Shown piece after piece: positions 15,346 through 23,797 of a stretch of 27,836 nucleotides of DNA. Position numbers and translations under genes: made by a program. The notes under the pieces were generated by a model. That model did not search any database. It had not been told where the DNA came from and saw nothing but the letters and a program-made list of their open reading frames with translations. Origin of the DNA: CAZECE01 sp964510525 (GTDB lineage: Bacteria; Pseudomonadota; Gammaproteobacteria; Pseudomonadales; JANQJO01); NCBI GenBank assembly GCA_964510525.1, contig CAZECE010000012.1, forward strand, positions 1 to 27,836, in the 5' to 3' direction. Position 1 is the first letter of the stretch; the number at the start of each line of letters is the position of its first letter.

Positions 15346-16649
15346 TGAAAAAAAGGATTGCCATTATCGGTGGCGGCATCTCGGGCCTCACCAGCGCCTA
15401 CTTATTGCAACAGGATTACGATGTCCACGTCTTTGAACAAAGTGAACGTCTGGGTGGGCATGCCAACACCGTCGATGTGGACCTTGATGGCGAGCAGCAC
15501 GCGGTTGATACGGGTTTTATTGTCTTTAACGATCGCAATTACCCGCACTTTGAAAAATTATTAAAAAAAATCAACGTCACCGGCCTAAAAACCGAAATGA
15601 GTTTCAGCGTCAAGGATTCGCATTCCGGCTTGGAGTACAACGGGCATAATCTGAACACGTTATTTGCACAACGTAAACAATTATTGAACCCAAGCTTCAT
15701 CCGTTTTGCCTTGTCTATTTTAAAGTTTAATAACTTGGCTTTGGCGGCCGCTGAAAACAACCTTGATCAAAACATCACGCTTGAGCAGTTTTTAAAAGTC
15801 CATGGTTTATTAGGCTCTGGCGCATTATCTGAGAATAAACTGCTCCATTGGTATTTATTACCCATGGCTGCAGCCATCTGGTCGACCAGCCCAGAAGCTG
15901 TTTTGCAATTTCCTGCTCATTTCTTTATTCAATTTTTTAAACATCACGGTCTTCTCGAATTAAAAAACCGACCGCAGTGGTATTCCGTTACAGGCGGATC
16001 GCGAACCTACGTTCAAGCCTTGGTTGCAAAAACAACTTGCAATTGGCACCTTGATACTCAAATAAAAACCATCCATAGACACACATCTTCTAGCGAGCTG
16101 GTTTTTGAGGACGACTCAACGCAAACGTTCGATTATTTAATCCTTGCCTGCCACAGTGACCAAGCCTTGCAATTGCTCGCACAACCCACTCCTGATGAGC
16201 GCCACGTTCTGGGTCGGCTGCGCTACTCAAGTAATCAGGCTGTTTTGCATACAGACGCGAGCGTCATGCCCGAAAAAGAATTAGCCTGGGCCAGCTGGAA
16301 TTACTTGTTAACGCACAATACGGACCAATCCCTAAAAAATGCCGACAAACCGATCGTGACCTACGACATGCGACGGCTGCAATCCTTGCCTGCTAAAAGT
16401 CCGTTATCACAGCCGATATTGGTATCATTAAATGCGCAGCACCTGATTGATCCGAGTAAAATTCTCAAAACCATTGATTACAGCCACCCGCAGTTTGATG
16501 CAGACACCTCCTCTGCACAAAACGACTGGCCGCTCATTAACAATAATCAGACGTTTTTCTGTGGCGCATACTGGTTTAATGGTTTTCATGAAGACGGCGT
16601 TAAATCGGGGTTACGGGTTGCTAAGAAATTAGGGGACTACCACCTGTGA
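15345..16649 (+). CDS. FAD-dependent NAD(P)-binding oxidoreductase (amine-oxidase/desaturase-like)
   Basis: This 434-residue flavoprotein has the dinucleotide-binding motif IIGGGISGL (7-15), an acidic residue at the end of beta-2 (FEQSERLGGHA) and the following DTGFIVFN block typical of the amine-oxidase/phytoene-desaturase superfamily. Homologues always neighbour CFA-like methyltransferases. In Rhodobacter sphaeroides, an FAD enzyme of this type takes part in furan fatty acid formation from methylated acyl chains; I infer a similar desaturation or oxidation here but cannot name the product. It starts one base inside the SDR stop codon and ends 4 nt inside the DUF1365 gene. Confidence 0.88.
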   Translation: MKKRIAIIGGGISGLTSAYLLQQDYDVHVFEQSERLGGHANTVDVDLDGEQHAVDTGFIVFNDRNYPHFEKLLKKINVTGLKTEMSFSVKDSHSGLEYNGHNLNTLFAQRKQLLNPSFIRFALSILKFNNLALAAAENNLDQNITLEQFLKVHGLLGSGALSENKLLHWYLLPMAAAIWSTSPEAVLQFPAHFFIQFFKHHGLLELKNRPQWYSVTGGSRTYVQALVAKTTCNWHLDTQIKTIHRHTSSSELVFEDDSTQTFDYLILACHSDQALQLLAQPTPDERHVLGRLRYSSNQAVLHTDASVMPEKELAWASWNYLLTHNTDQSLKNADKPIVTYDMRRLQSLPAKSPLSQPILVSLNAQHLIDPSKILKTIDYSHPQFDADTSSAQNDWPLINNNQTFFCGAYWFNGFHEDGVKSGLRVAKKLGDYHL

Positions 16650-17443
16650 TCAAACTCATGCGCGGCACCGTTATGCATCATCGCAATACGCCAAAGGTGC
16701 ACCATTTTACCTATGACGTATTTATGCCGTTGCTTAACCTAAACCAGTTACCCCAAACGTTTGCCAAACAACGCTTCTGGTCCTATCGATCAAGGCTTAA
16801 TTTTGCGGTGTTTGATGAAAAACATTATTTCAATCAAACACGACAACCTCTGAGTAAGCAAGTGACCGCCTTCATCAAAACCGAAACCGGACATGACTTT
16901 GAGGGTGACATTTACCTGCTCACCAATTTAAAATATTTTGGTTATCAGATAAATCCAATCAGTTTGTATTACTGTTATCAACACCACCAAGGCGCTAAAC
17001 AACTCGCTTATGTGATCGCTGAAGTGACCAATACCCCGTGGGGTGAAAGGCATTTATATTTATTAACACCTTCAAATAGTAATAAACAGCCACTGAGCGC
17101 AACCAAAAACAAACAATTGCATGTTTCACCCTTTATGGAAATGGCGCTAACGTATGAATTCACCTTCAACGACCCTTCCGATGAACTCAACTTTGGCATT
17201 AAACTGTATCAAGAAGACCAGCTGATTTTTTTTGCTGAGCTGGACTTAACGCATGTCCCCATGACAGCCAAAGCATTGGATCGCTTTATTTTGAAATATC
17301 CCTGGATGACGTTCAAAGTGCTGTACGGTATTTATTGGCAAGCACTCAAGCTGTTTATAAAACGCGTTCCCTTTGTGCCCCATCCGAAGAAGCAACCACA
17401 ACCCATCACCACCCAGAAAAACGCTGTAGGAGACAATTCATGA
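16646..17443 (+). CDS. DUF1365 protein
   Basis: This 265-residue member of DUF1365 starts with LMRGTVMHHRNTPKVHHFTY and carries FNPISLYYCY-like (INPISLYYCYQHH), VTNTPWGERH and HVSPFMEM blocks characteristic of the family. It starts at GTG 16646, overlapping the previous stop (GTGA); an ATG at 16658 is an alternative. The biochemical function is unknown, but the family is nearly always next to the FAD oxidoreductase and CFA-like gene. A role with the flavoprotein in acyl-chain modification is inferred from that. It ends 4 nt inside the methyltransferase gene. Confidence 0.9.
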   Translation: MIKLMRGTVMHHRNTPKVHHFTYDVFMPLLNLNQLPQTFAKQRFWSYRSRLNFAVFDEKHYFNQTRQPLSKQVTAFIKTETGHDFEGDIYLLTNLKYFGYQINPISLYYCYQHHQGAKQLAYVIAEVTNTPWGERHLYLLTPSNSNKQPLSATKNKQLHVSPFMEMALTYEFTFNDPSDELNFGIKLYQEDQLIFFAELDLTHVPMTAKALDRFILKYPWMTFKVLYGIYWQALKLFIKRVPFVPHPKKQPQPITTQKNAVGDNS

Positions 17444-18747
17444 TGGTATCACTGATCAATCGCTTTTTTTCAGCGCCTGCGCTGCCCGCCAAAGTGCTCC
17501 CTCCCAGTACTTTTTTAAAGCCAGGCCACTCATTAGCGCAATACTGTGTTTTTCAAGCGCTGAAAAAAATCCAAGTCGGTGAACTCAGCCTCTCTATCGA
17601 CCACAAACATTATTGTTTTGGTACACCCGATGCCGCATTGCCTTGCGTCAAGGTCCGCATTCATCGTGCCAGTGCCTTTTCAAAAATCCTGACCCGTGGT
17701 TCGATCGGCGTCGCGGAAAGTTACATCGATGGCGACTGGAGTACGGACCAACTGACCGAACTGTGCCAGTTATTTTTAAAGAACTTAGATGCCTTGCAAG
17801 CGTTAAATCATTCTCTGTCTTGGGCGGCTAAAAAATGGCAACAATTGCAACATTTTGGCAACCGGAATACACACAGAGGCTCCAAGGACAACATTGCGGC
17901 CCACTACGATCTCAGTAACGACTTATTTCAAACGTTTTTAGACGCTACCATGATGTATTCCAGTGGTGTGTTCCATTCTCCGAATGACACACTGCACAAA
18001 GCCTCCGTGCAAAAGTTAGATCGGGTTTGCGAATGGTTGGAACTCAACTCAGATCATCATGTCCTTGAAATTGGAACAGGCTGGGGCAGCATGGCCATTC
18101 ATGCCGCTAAAACCACGGGATGCAAGGTCACCACCACCACCATCTCCCAAGAGCAATACGAACATGCCAAGGAACGTGTTAAACAAGAAGGGCTCGAAGG
18201 GCAAGTCACCGTGCTGCTGAAAGATTACCGAGACCTGTCAGGTCAATATGACAAACTTATCTCCATTGAAATGATGGAAGCCGTGGGTCAGCAGTTTTTG
18301 CCTGGTTTTTTTCAGCAATGCCAACGATTATTAAAACCGGGTGGTGATGCATTTATTCAATGCATCACCATTGCAGAACACCGAGCCGCGTTTTATCAAA
18401 ACAATGTCGATTTCATTCAAACACACATTTTTCCAGGCGGCTACCTGCCTTCCAATCAACAAATTTATGATTTACAAAAGCAAGAAACCAGCTGGGCTTT
18501 ATCTAAGGTCTCAGACGTGGGTTTGGATTACGCAAAAACACTCGCTTTTTGGCATCAAAACTTTATCCGTGAAGACAGTAAAATCACTGAACTGGGGTTT
18601 GATCAAGCCTTTAAAAATATGTGGCGCTACTATTTAAATTATTGTGAAGCCGGTTTCCGTGAACAACAAACCCACTGTATGCAGTTTCTTTTTACGTCGC
18701 AAGACCAGCTGACGTCGAAAAATCTGTTGACGTCACAAAATTCATAG
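17440..18747 (+). CDS. Cyclopropane-fatty-acid-synthase-like SAM methyltransferase
   Basis: The true start is ATG 17440, with AGGAG 7 nt upstream and an ATGA overlap with DUF1365; this gives 435 residues. Motifs are HYDLSNDLFQ-FLDATMMYSSG, the SAM-binding VLEIGTGWGS (208-217) and a late NYCEAGF with the conserved Cys. These enzymes transfer a methyl or methylene group from SAM to the double bond of membrane phospholipid acyl chains. In E. coli Cfa the bicarbonate-binding His266 sits in FEHVG; here the motif is MEAVG with Ala281 at that position, as in the CFA-like subfamily of these clusters. That raises the chance that the product is not a plain cyclopropane. The C-terminus has a short L-T-S repeat from duplicated DNA. 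Confidence 0.88.
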   Translation: MMVSLINRFFSAPALPAKVLPPSTFLKPGHSLAQYCVFQALKKIQVGELSLSIDHKHYCFGTPDAALPCVKVRIHRASAFSKILTRGSIGVAESYIDGDWSTDQLTELCQLFLKNLDALQALNHSLSWAAKKWQQLQHFGNRNTHRGSKDNIAAHYDLSNDLFQTFLDATMMYSSGVFHSPNDTLHKASVQKLDRVCEWLELNSDHHVLEIGTGWGSMAIHAAKTTGCKVTTTTISQEQYEHAKERVKQEGLEGQVTVLLKDYRDLSGQYDKLISIEMMEAVGQQFLPGFFQQCQRLLKPGGDAFIQCITIAEHRAAFYQNNVDFIQTHIFPGGYLPSNQQIYDLQKQETSWALSKVSDVGLDYAKTLAFWHQNFIREDSKITELGFDQAFKNMWRYYLNYCEAGFREQQTHCMQFLFTSQDQLTSKNLLTSQNS

Positions 18748-18782
18748 GCCCGAACTTCATAAACCGGTATTTACACAGCCAC

Positions 18783-19319
18783 ATGAAGAAAAGACAAATC
18801 ATCATCGATGCCATTTTTTTCCAAGCCATCTGGTTTGTCTGTGTCATTGGCAACGACCCTTTCTTTGCTATACTGATTACCATCGCCAATTTTTTATTGC
18901 ACCTGGTTTGGTTAGAACGCCCATTTCAACAACTGAGACCCTGGTTTTTGTTTATTGGCTGCGGCACCTTGCTAGGGTTTTTGCACGATTCATTGATGAT
19001 TCAACTTGGGTTGTTTGATTTTCCAGAGCAAACCCAAGTGCCTATTTGGTTGAGTTGTTTGTGGCTGAATTATTGGATCACCTGGCATTGGAGCCTTAAC
19101 TGGATGAGCCTGAAACCTAAACTCTGTAGTCTGATTGCCGGCATGGGCGGTACGTACGCTTACGGTATGGGCTACTATTTGGATCGAGTCGAGTTTCCAT
19201 TTTCAACCTTACTCACCTTAAGTGTGCTTTGTTTCTCTTGGTCGACGATCACTTACGGCATGCTGCGCTTAAAACCCAAAATGGACACCCCTAATTTAAA
19301 AACGGCGGCCAACGCATGA
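18783..19319 (+). CDS. DUF2878 integral membrane protein
   Basis: This 178-residue protein with about five or six predicted transmembrane helices belongs, by pattern (AIFFQAIWF, LHDSLMIQLGLFDF, PIWLSCLWLNYWITW), to DUF2878. Its function is unknown. The family co-occurs with CFA-like, DUF1365 and SDR genes, and an inner-membrane partner of lipid modification or transport is plausible. It starts 35 nt after the methyltransferase and overlaps the next gene by 4 nt (ATGA), so it belongs to the same operon. Confidence 0.85.
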   Translation: MKKRQIIIDAIFFQAIWFVCVIGNDPFFAILITIANFLLHLVWLERPFQQLRPWFLFIGCGTLLGFLHDSLMIQLGLFDFPEQTQVPIWLSCLWLNYWITWHWSLNWMSLKPKLCSLIAGMGGTYAYGMGYYLDRVEFPFSTLLTLSVLCFSWSTITYGMLRLKPKMDTPNLKTAANA

Positions 19320-20200
19320 CGTTTATTATCTACCTGAGTGTTTCAATAATGGCCCTTTTCATGTCCTCACAAGGCATTTTAGCCAAACAAAACATTCCAG
19401 AAGACTGCATTCAATCCAATTTTTCTGGCAAAGCATACGACCTTAAATCCAATCAATGGGTCTATACCGAGCAGCACAGAAAAATCTATCATACGAGCAC
19501 CGCAGCAAACATCGAGCTTAAGCCCATACGTCATCACGTAACCTACTTAACACCAGAAAACACGATCATCGCGACCAAGTCCCTCCATTACGGAACATCA
19601 CCCAGCAGGCCAGAATTTGACTTTACAGATCAGCGTATTGGGTATGTCGAAGGTGCAGCCGAAGTAAAAAACCAAGTCTCAATCACGGCGCAAAAACTGG
19701 GGAAAAAAATCAAATCTAAAACCATCCCGCTTGCCACAGCGGGGGTGCACGATGCAGGATTTCATGAGTTCATTGTTGAGAACTGGGCAACCCTGATCTC
19801 AGGCAATGCATTGGAGTTTGATTTTCTCACTCCATCTCGTTTTCGTTACCTGGATTTCACGATGACGCCAAACGGCCAAACCCCCGAAGGACATTTTATT
19901 TTTCTACTCACGGCCGACAATCCCCTTTTTAACTTTGCCGTAAAACCCATAGAACTGATTTATTCAGCACCCAATCAAGAGCTAATAAATACAGATTTAA
20001 TAAATACAGAGCTAACACATGCGGAGATAACCAGAAAAGCGACATCGACCTTACCCACTTTATTATCGTTTCAGGGGTTAACCAACATCAAAAGCCCTGA
20101 GAAAAAACAGTACCGCGCCCGAATAGAGTATGCGTATTCCAGCGATGCGGTTACCCCCTGCCCACCCGATGATGACGCTGCCGAGCCAGCTCGTTTTTAA
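19316..20200 (+). CDS. Exported protein of unknown function, last gene of the lipid operon
   Basis: This 294-residue protein has a signal peptide (MTFIIYLSVSIMALFMSSQG, cut near ILA-KQ), so it is periplasmic or secreted. I do not recognise a domain. The mature sequence is beta-rich (e.g. IELKPIRHHVTYLTPENTII, then FHEFIVENWATLISG and ALEFDFLTPSRFRYLDFTM). A short duplicated stretch near residues 220-235 (ELINTDLINTEL) stems from a DNA repeat. It is translationally coupled to the DUF2878 gene, and its last 50 nt overlap the convergent 778-residue gene. Position suggests an envelope accessory of the lipid pathway. Confidence 0.75.
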   Translation: MTFIIYLSVSIMALFMSSQGILAKQNIPEDCIQSNFSGKAYDLKSNQWVYTEQHRKIYHTSTAANIELKPIRHHVTYLTPENTIIATKSLHYGTSPSRPEFDFTDQRIGYVEGAAEVKNQVSITAQKLGKKIKSKTIPLATAGVHDAGFHEFIVENWATLISGNALEFDFLTPSRFRYLDFTMTPNGQTPEGHFIFLLTADNPLFNFAVKPIELIYSAPNQELINTDLINTELTHAEITRKATSTLPTLLSFQGLTNIKSPEKKQYRARIEYAYSSDAVTPCPPDDDAAEPARF

Positions 20201-22487
20201 TGATCTTCCGACTCATAAGAAAATCAATGCCAGCAGCAGCGGGGATCAGCAAAGACCCGCTGACAGCGCCAATCAGCGCGATATAAAGTGTGACTTGGCT
20301 GGGATTAGGCACTTTTAGATCCACCAGATCCACCGAGTGCGTCACATTAACATGCTCTTCACTGGATAATGGACCGTAAGCGAATTCGCTCTGAGTATTC
20401 AACATCACAGCTGCCTGCTCTTCAAAACGAATGCTGGCTCCATTAAGCAGTACCGATGTCAAACGCGCTCCTACGCCTAAAAAAATACCCGCTGCCCCCA
20501 GTTTATGGGCAATATCTGAGACCATTAACACCGTACTTTCTAAAGCCATGGTTATGGATCTTGGCACACTGCGAGGGCTTAAAATACGAGATTGAGCCAT
20601 TGCCGCGTCATTCAAAAACGAATCCGATAGGGTATTCACATTAAACAGGCTTGGTTTTCTAAGTTTGATGCCATGATACTCGCGATAGGTGATGTGACCC
20701 GACTCATGCAAGCGATCAAGGGCCTGCTTCACAGAAGCTTCTTCATCCAGAGCACTAGAATCATTCTGTGTTTTCTCAATACCCTGCATTAACTCGTGTC
20801 TTTTTAGATAGCTTTGAATGAATTTAGAGGCGTATTTCAGCAACATCGCCGTCGTTAGCAGGGCTGACACCAGGTTAGATTCAAGCCCGGCTACCTGAGT
20901 TTTCGGAAATTCAACCTCTAATTGATATCCTCCCCCAAGCGTGACATCTCTGAATTCAGATTGGCCAAATTCAGAATGAAAGTCACGCTCAATGTAGCCA
21001 CTGGGTGTAAAGACAGAAGGCTTACTGGTCACTTTGCCATTAAAGCCAGAAGATATGTAAGGAACACCTTCCGTGACTATTTGAACAACCATACCGGTGG
21101 TGAATAGGTTATCGGAAAGTGTCGCCATCAATGCCGCTATTTGTTTTATAACATACCGCTTGGTTGGCATTGAAGCGATCTTATCCCAGATAGGCCACCG
21201 CTCAGTGTTTTCGGTGTTCTTGTTCAGTAATGAACTGCTGTTAGGTAGCGACTTATCGTTCAGTAGCGAGCTGTAGTGCTCAATGTTTTTTTTAAGGTTT
21301 GACTCAATGGGAGCCAACGCTTTAAAAGGTATTGTGTTATTTAATATCAACGCCTCTAAGATGGCCTGAAAAACCTGCTTATTCCAGTCTTGAGATTTGA
21401 CACATTCGGATGCCAACAGCGGCGCCACCGCAGCTTTGACATTCGCTTCAATAGCCACTTTAACTGCTCTGCGCTCTCCCCAAAAACCCAGTGTATAAGC
21501 TAAAAACCCTAAGATCGGCAACATCTTGATCATAAAGGGAGCTTCCACTCCCTGCACTCGCGAACTGGGTATTGTTATCACCCCTTCAACCCGAGTCGAT
21601 GAGTCTATAGATGTGTGAGATTCATCGATTCGGCATTGAAGGTCATACTCGCGTTGAAAAGGTATCGTTTGACGATCCAGTAACGAGATACCATTCACGC
21701 CATTAAACGAGAGAGCAACAGAGCCCTCTTGAAGCACTCGAAGAGAACCATAGGCCATCAACATCCCGATGCCTATTTTTTGAATCCACTTAAAAAGCGA
21801 ATGATACGATTTTTCAGGGGGGGCTTTTTTCTTAACGGCTTGGTGATTGTTTTTAAGGTAGTCATTGATGGCATTAAGAATTCCACGTTTAATTGTGTTT
21901 TCTAAACGCTGTGCAGTGACTCCCTGCTCAATTTTATTAGCCGCGATCTCAATCAGAAACGCCGCGCAAAAGCCTCCTATAAAAAGCGCCTGGTTTTGCT
22001 TGGCAATATTAATACCTTGGGTATCCGGCAGTTCAATCGAATCGCTTACATACTCACAGTAACTGCTAATGGGTGAGTCGTTAATCGACGTCAGACTTCC
22101 CGATAATTCATACTCTAATGGGCCTTTAAACGTTAAGCGCCCCTCTTTGGTCGAAAGACTCAGTCCAGCAGAGACACATGCATACACCCTATATACAAAC
22201 GACGCCATTTGAATGAGCGGCATAGCCAACAGCACCGTCTCGCTCGCAATGAACTGGATCAGTTTTCTTGGCGCTTTAATCAACTCAGAAAATGAAACCT
22301 GAGACGATAAGTAAAGCGCTTCAAGCTCTGCAAGGCGAATATCAGAAAGGTCAGCGGCCTGGCGAAAATCACCAACCCTTGTCCATTTCTCACTAAAGGA
22401 GCCCTCCGGTCGGTTTGAGCTGATAGAGAGGTCCTCTTCATCTCTGATATCCGACACAGAACGGGTACTTTGATTGTTTACCAACAT
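20151..22487 (-). CDS. Large membrane protein with an apparent fourfold TM-loop-TM repeat
   Basis: I do not recognise this 778-residue protein. It has eight hydrophobic segments, roughly at residues 84-110, 166-186, 236-252, 318-338, 447-472, 536-556, 660-682 and 730-757. They fall into four units, each TM, then a loop of roughly 50-65 residues, then TM. In each unit the loop begins with a similar turn (LTFKG, SFNGVNG, SGFNGKV, LLNGASI) and contains beta-like sequence and occasional Cys. Between units are charged helical linkers (e.g. KIEQGVTAQRLENTIKRGI). No signal peptide; the N-terminus is acidic and probably cytoplasmic. It follows the response regulator by 72 nt on the same strand and may be co-transcribed. 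Its 3' end overlaps the convergent lipid operon. Codon use does not look foreign. Confidence 0.8.
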   Translation of the reverse strand: MLVNNQSTRSVSDIRDEEDLSISSNRPEGSFSEKWTRVGDFRQAADLSDIRLAELEALYLSSQVSFSELIKAPRKLIQFIASETVLLAMPLIQMASFVYRVYACVSAGLSLSTKEGRLTFKGPLEYELSGSLTSINDSPISSYCEYVSDSIELPDTQGINIAKQNQALFIGGFCAAFLIEIAANKIEQGVTAQRLENTIKRGILNAINDYLKNNHQAVKKKAPPEKSYHSLFKWIQKIGIGMLMAYGSLRVLQEGSVALSFNGVNGISLLDRQTIPFQREYDLQCRIDESHTSIDSSTRVEGVITIPSSRVQGVEAPFMIKMLPILGFLAYTLGFWGERRAVKVAIEANVKAAVAPLLASECVKSQDWNKQVFQAILEALILNNTIPFKALAPIESNLKKNIEHYSSLLNDKSLPNSSSLLNKNTENTERWPIWDKIASMPTKRYVIKQIAALMATLSDNLFTTGMVVQIVTEGVPYISSGFNGKVTSKPSVFTPSGYIERDFHSEFGQSEFRDVTLGGGYQLEVEFPKTQVAGLESNLVSALLTTAMLLKYASKFIQSYLKRHELMQGIEKTQNDSSALDEEASVKQALDRLHESGHITYREYHGIKLRKPSLFNVNTLSDSFLNDAAMAQSRILSPRSVPRSITMALESTVLMVSDIAHKLGAAGIFLGVGARLTSVLLNGASIRFEEQAAVMLNTQSEFAYGPLSSEEHVNVTHSVDLVDLKVPNPSQVTLYIALIGAVSGSLLIPAAAGIDFLMSRKIIKNELARQRHHRVGRG

Positions 22488-22505
22488 AGCGTTCTTATCG
22501 CGAGT

Positions 22506-22558
22506 GCTCGAGAGTCATCGAGCGTTTTTATTATTTATAGCGACATCAGGTGATCGCT
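22506..22558. other. Two small hairpins between the response regulator and the membrane-protein gene
   Basis: GCTCGA/TCGAGC (22506-22511 / 22518-22523) is followed on the plus strand by five T residues. AGCGA/TCGCT (22539-22543 / 22554-22558) lies directly after the regulator's stop. On the minus strand, the direction of both genes, neither has a U-tract, so read-through into the 778-residue gene is possible. Confidence 0.3.
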
Positions 22559-23254
22559 TTACTCGACTAGTTTAAAGCCTAAACCCGGTAAAGTATGTAT
22601 TAACTTAACTTCAAACGGTTTATCTACCGCTTTTCTTAAATTATACAAGTGGCTGCGTAACGCATCCGTATCTGGTAAACCATCGCCCCATAATTCTTGC
22701 TCCAACTGAACGCGACTGACAACTTTAGGTGATTCGCGCATCAGCACTCGTAATATGCCTAAACCAGTGGGGGTCAATTCGATGGGCTTTCCTTGGCGGG
22801 TGACTTGCTGAGTGGTGAGGTCGTAAATTAAATCGCCCACTTCCATACGCTGTGATTCCACGCCCCCACGGCGTCGACGAATGAGCGAAACGACACGCGC
22901 TTCCAATTCCGGCAAATCAAAAGGCTTTACCAAATAATCATCGGCGCCCGAACCAAACCCGGTGAGTTTATCGGAGAGTTGATCTCGAGCGGTGAGCATG
23001 ATGACTGGAACATCCAATTGAAAATGCTCGCGGATTTCTTTACACAGGGTAATGCCATCCATCTTCGGCATGGCAACATCTAAAATCACCACGTCGTAGG
23101 GATTTTCTTCCAATAAGTTGTAACCAATGCGACCGTTACTGGCGTAATCAACTTGAAAGCCACTGGTCTCTAAAAAATCGATCACGGTATCGGCCAATGA
23201 GCGATTGTCTTCAACCAGGAGTAAAGTACAATTTTTAAGGTATTCTTTTGACAT
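22559..23254 (-). CDS. OmpR/PhoB-family response regulator
   Basis: This 231-residue regulator has a receiver domain with acidic pocket Glu15/Asp16, phospho-acceptor Asp59 (ILDVAMPKMDG), Thr88 (MLTARD) and Lys110 (LVKPFD), then a C-terminal winged helix (LTPTGLGILRVLM, SHLYNLRKAVDKPF, HTLPGLGFKL). It is a DNA-binding transcription regulator activated by phosphorylation. No histidine kinase gene is adjacent; it lies 14 nt after a small lipoprotein gene in the RND efflux operon. The intact orphan kinase at 13211 is the obvious candidate partner. The start at 23254 has no strong ribosome-binding site, suggesting coupling to the lipoprotein gene. Confidence 0.92.
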   Translation of the reverse strand: MSKEYLKNCTLLLVEDNRSLADTVIDFLETSGFQVDYASNGRIGYNLLEENPYDVVILDVAMPKMDGITLCKEIREHFQLDVPVIMLTARDQLSDKLTGFGSGADDYLVKPFDLPELEARVVSLIRRRRGGVESQRMEVGDLIYDLTTQQVTRQGKPIELTPTGLGILRVLMRESPKVVSRVQLEQELWGDGLPDTDALRSHLYNLRKAVDKPFEVKLIHTLPGLGFKLVE

Positions 23255-23268
23255 AACAGTTAGGTTTG

Positions 23269-23760
23269 TTATTTATCCGGACTGTGCCGAATCATATTAA
23301 ACGTTTCTCCAATCGTTGCATCCTCTACCACCAAGACCTCAGGGTCGACCTGGACAACGGTTAAGACTTCTGGGGATTGTAATTTTTTCTGGAAAGCCGC
23401 TTCGAATTGCGCTCGAGTCACGCTGTCTTCGGAAGAGGTGAAATGAGTCACGTTGGATTCATCATAGTGTTTTACCACTTTATTGTCTTCGATAGACCAC
23501 CGACCTTTATCCGGCCCTTCAATGTTCGCAAAAGGCACCCCGGTTTTAGACCAATACATTTCACTGGATGTGTGCGTGGTGAATGTGCCATCTTCACGAA
23601 AGTGGTCCAACAACACTTCTCGATACCCAATGCCATCATCAATAAACGAATCCGTTGAAGTAATCCAAGTGCCCACGACCTGCTCTTGGGTTATGGTCAC
23701 CTCTTTTCCGCAGGCTGTTATGACTAAAATACTGCTTAACAACAAGACAGTGCGCATCAT
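23269..23760 (-). CDS. Small lipoprotein, lipocalin-like
   Basis: This 163-residue protein has a lipoprotein signal (hydrophobic LLLSSILVITAC, Cys17). The mature part begins with VVGTWITSTDSFIDD, then FREDGTFTTHTSSEMYW and GRWSIEDNKVV: the G-T-W start followed by repeated beta strands seen in lipocalin-like domains. The ligand is unknown. It is 25 nt after the RND permease and 14 nt before the response regulator, in the same operon. A periplasmic or outer-membrane sensor or accessory to efflux is plausible. AAGGA 12 nt upstream of the ATG supports the start. Confidence 0.75.
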   Translation of the reverse strand: MMRTVLLLSSILVITACGKEVTITQEQVVGTWITSTDSFIDDGIGYREVLLDHFREDGTFTTHTSSEMYWSKTGVPFANIEGPDKGRWSIEDNKVVKHYDESNVTHFTSSEDSVTRAQFEAAFQKKLQSPEVLTVVQVDPEVLVVEDATIGETFNMIRHSPDK

Positions 23761-23773
23761 TTGTATCTATTCC

Positions 23774-23797
23774 TTATATTCACCCTTATATTCGCCC
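23774..23797. repeat. 12-bp tandem duplication at the RND stop codon
   Basis: TTATATTCACCC (23774-23785) is followed directly by TTATATTCGCCC (23786-23797), differing at one base. On the coding (minus) strand the duplication repeats the permease's last codons and TAA stop, and places an ATAAGG box before the lipoprotein gene. Confidence 0.8.

Noticed and set aside
17335..17439. N-terminal extension of the CFA-like protein
   Set aside because: The upstream in-frame stretch is inside DUF1365 coding sequence. ATG 17440 has a good AGGAG and the ATGA overlap pattern of the operon.
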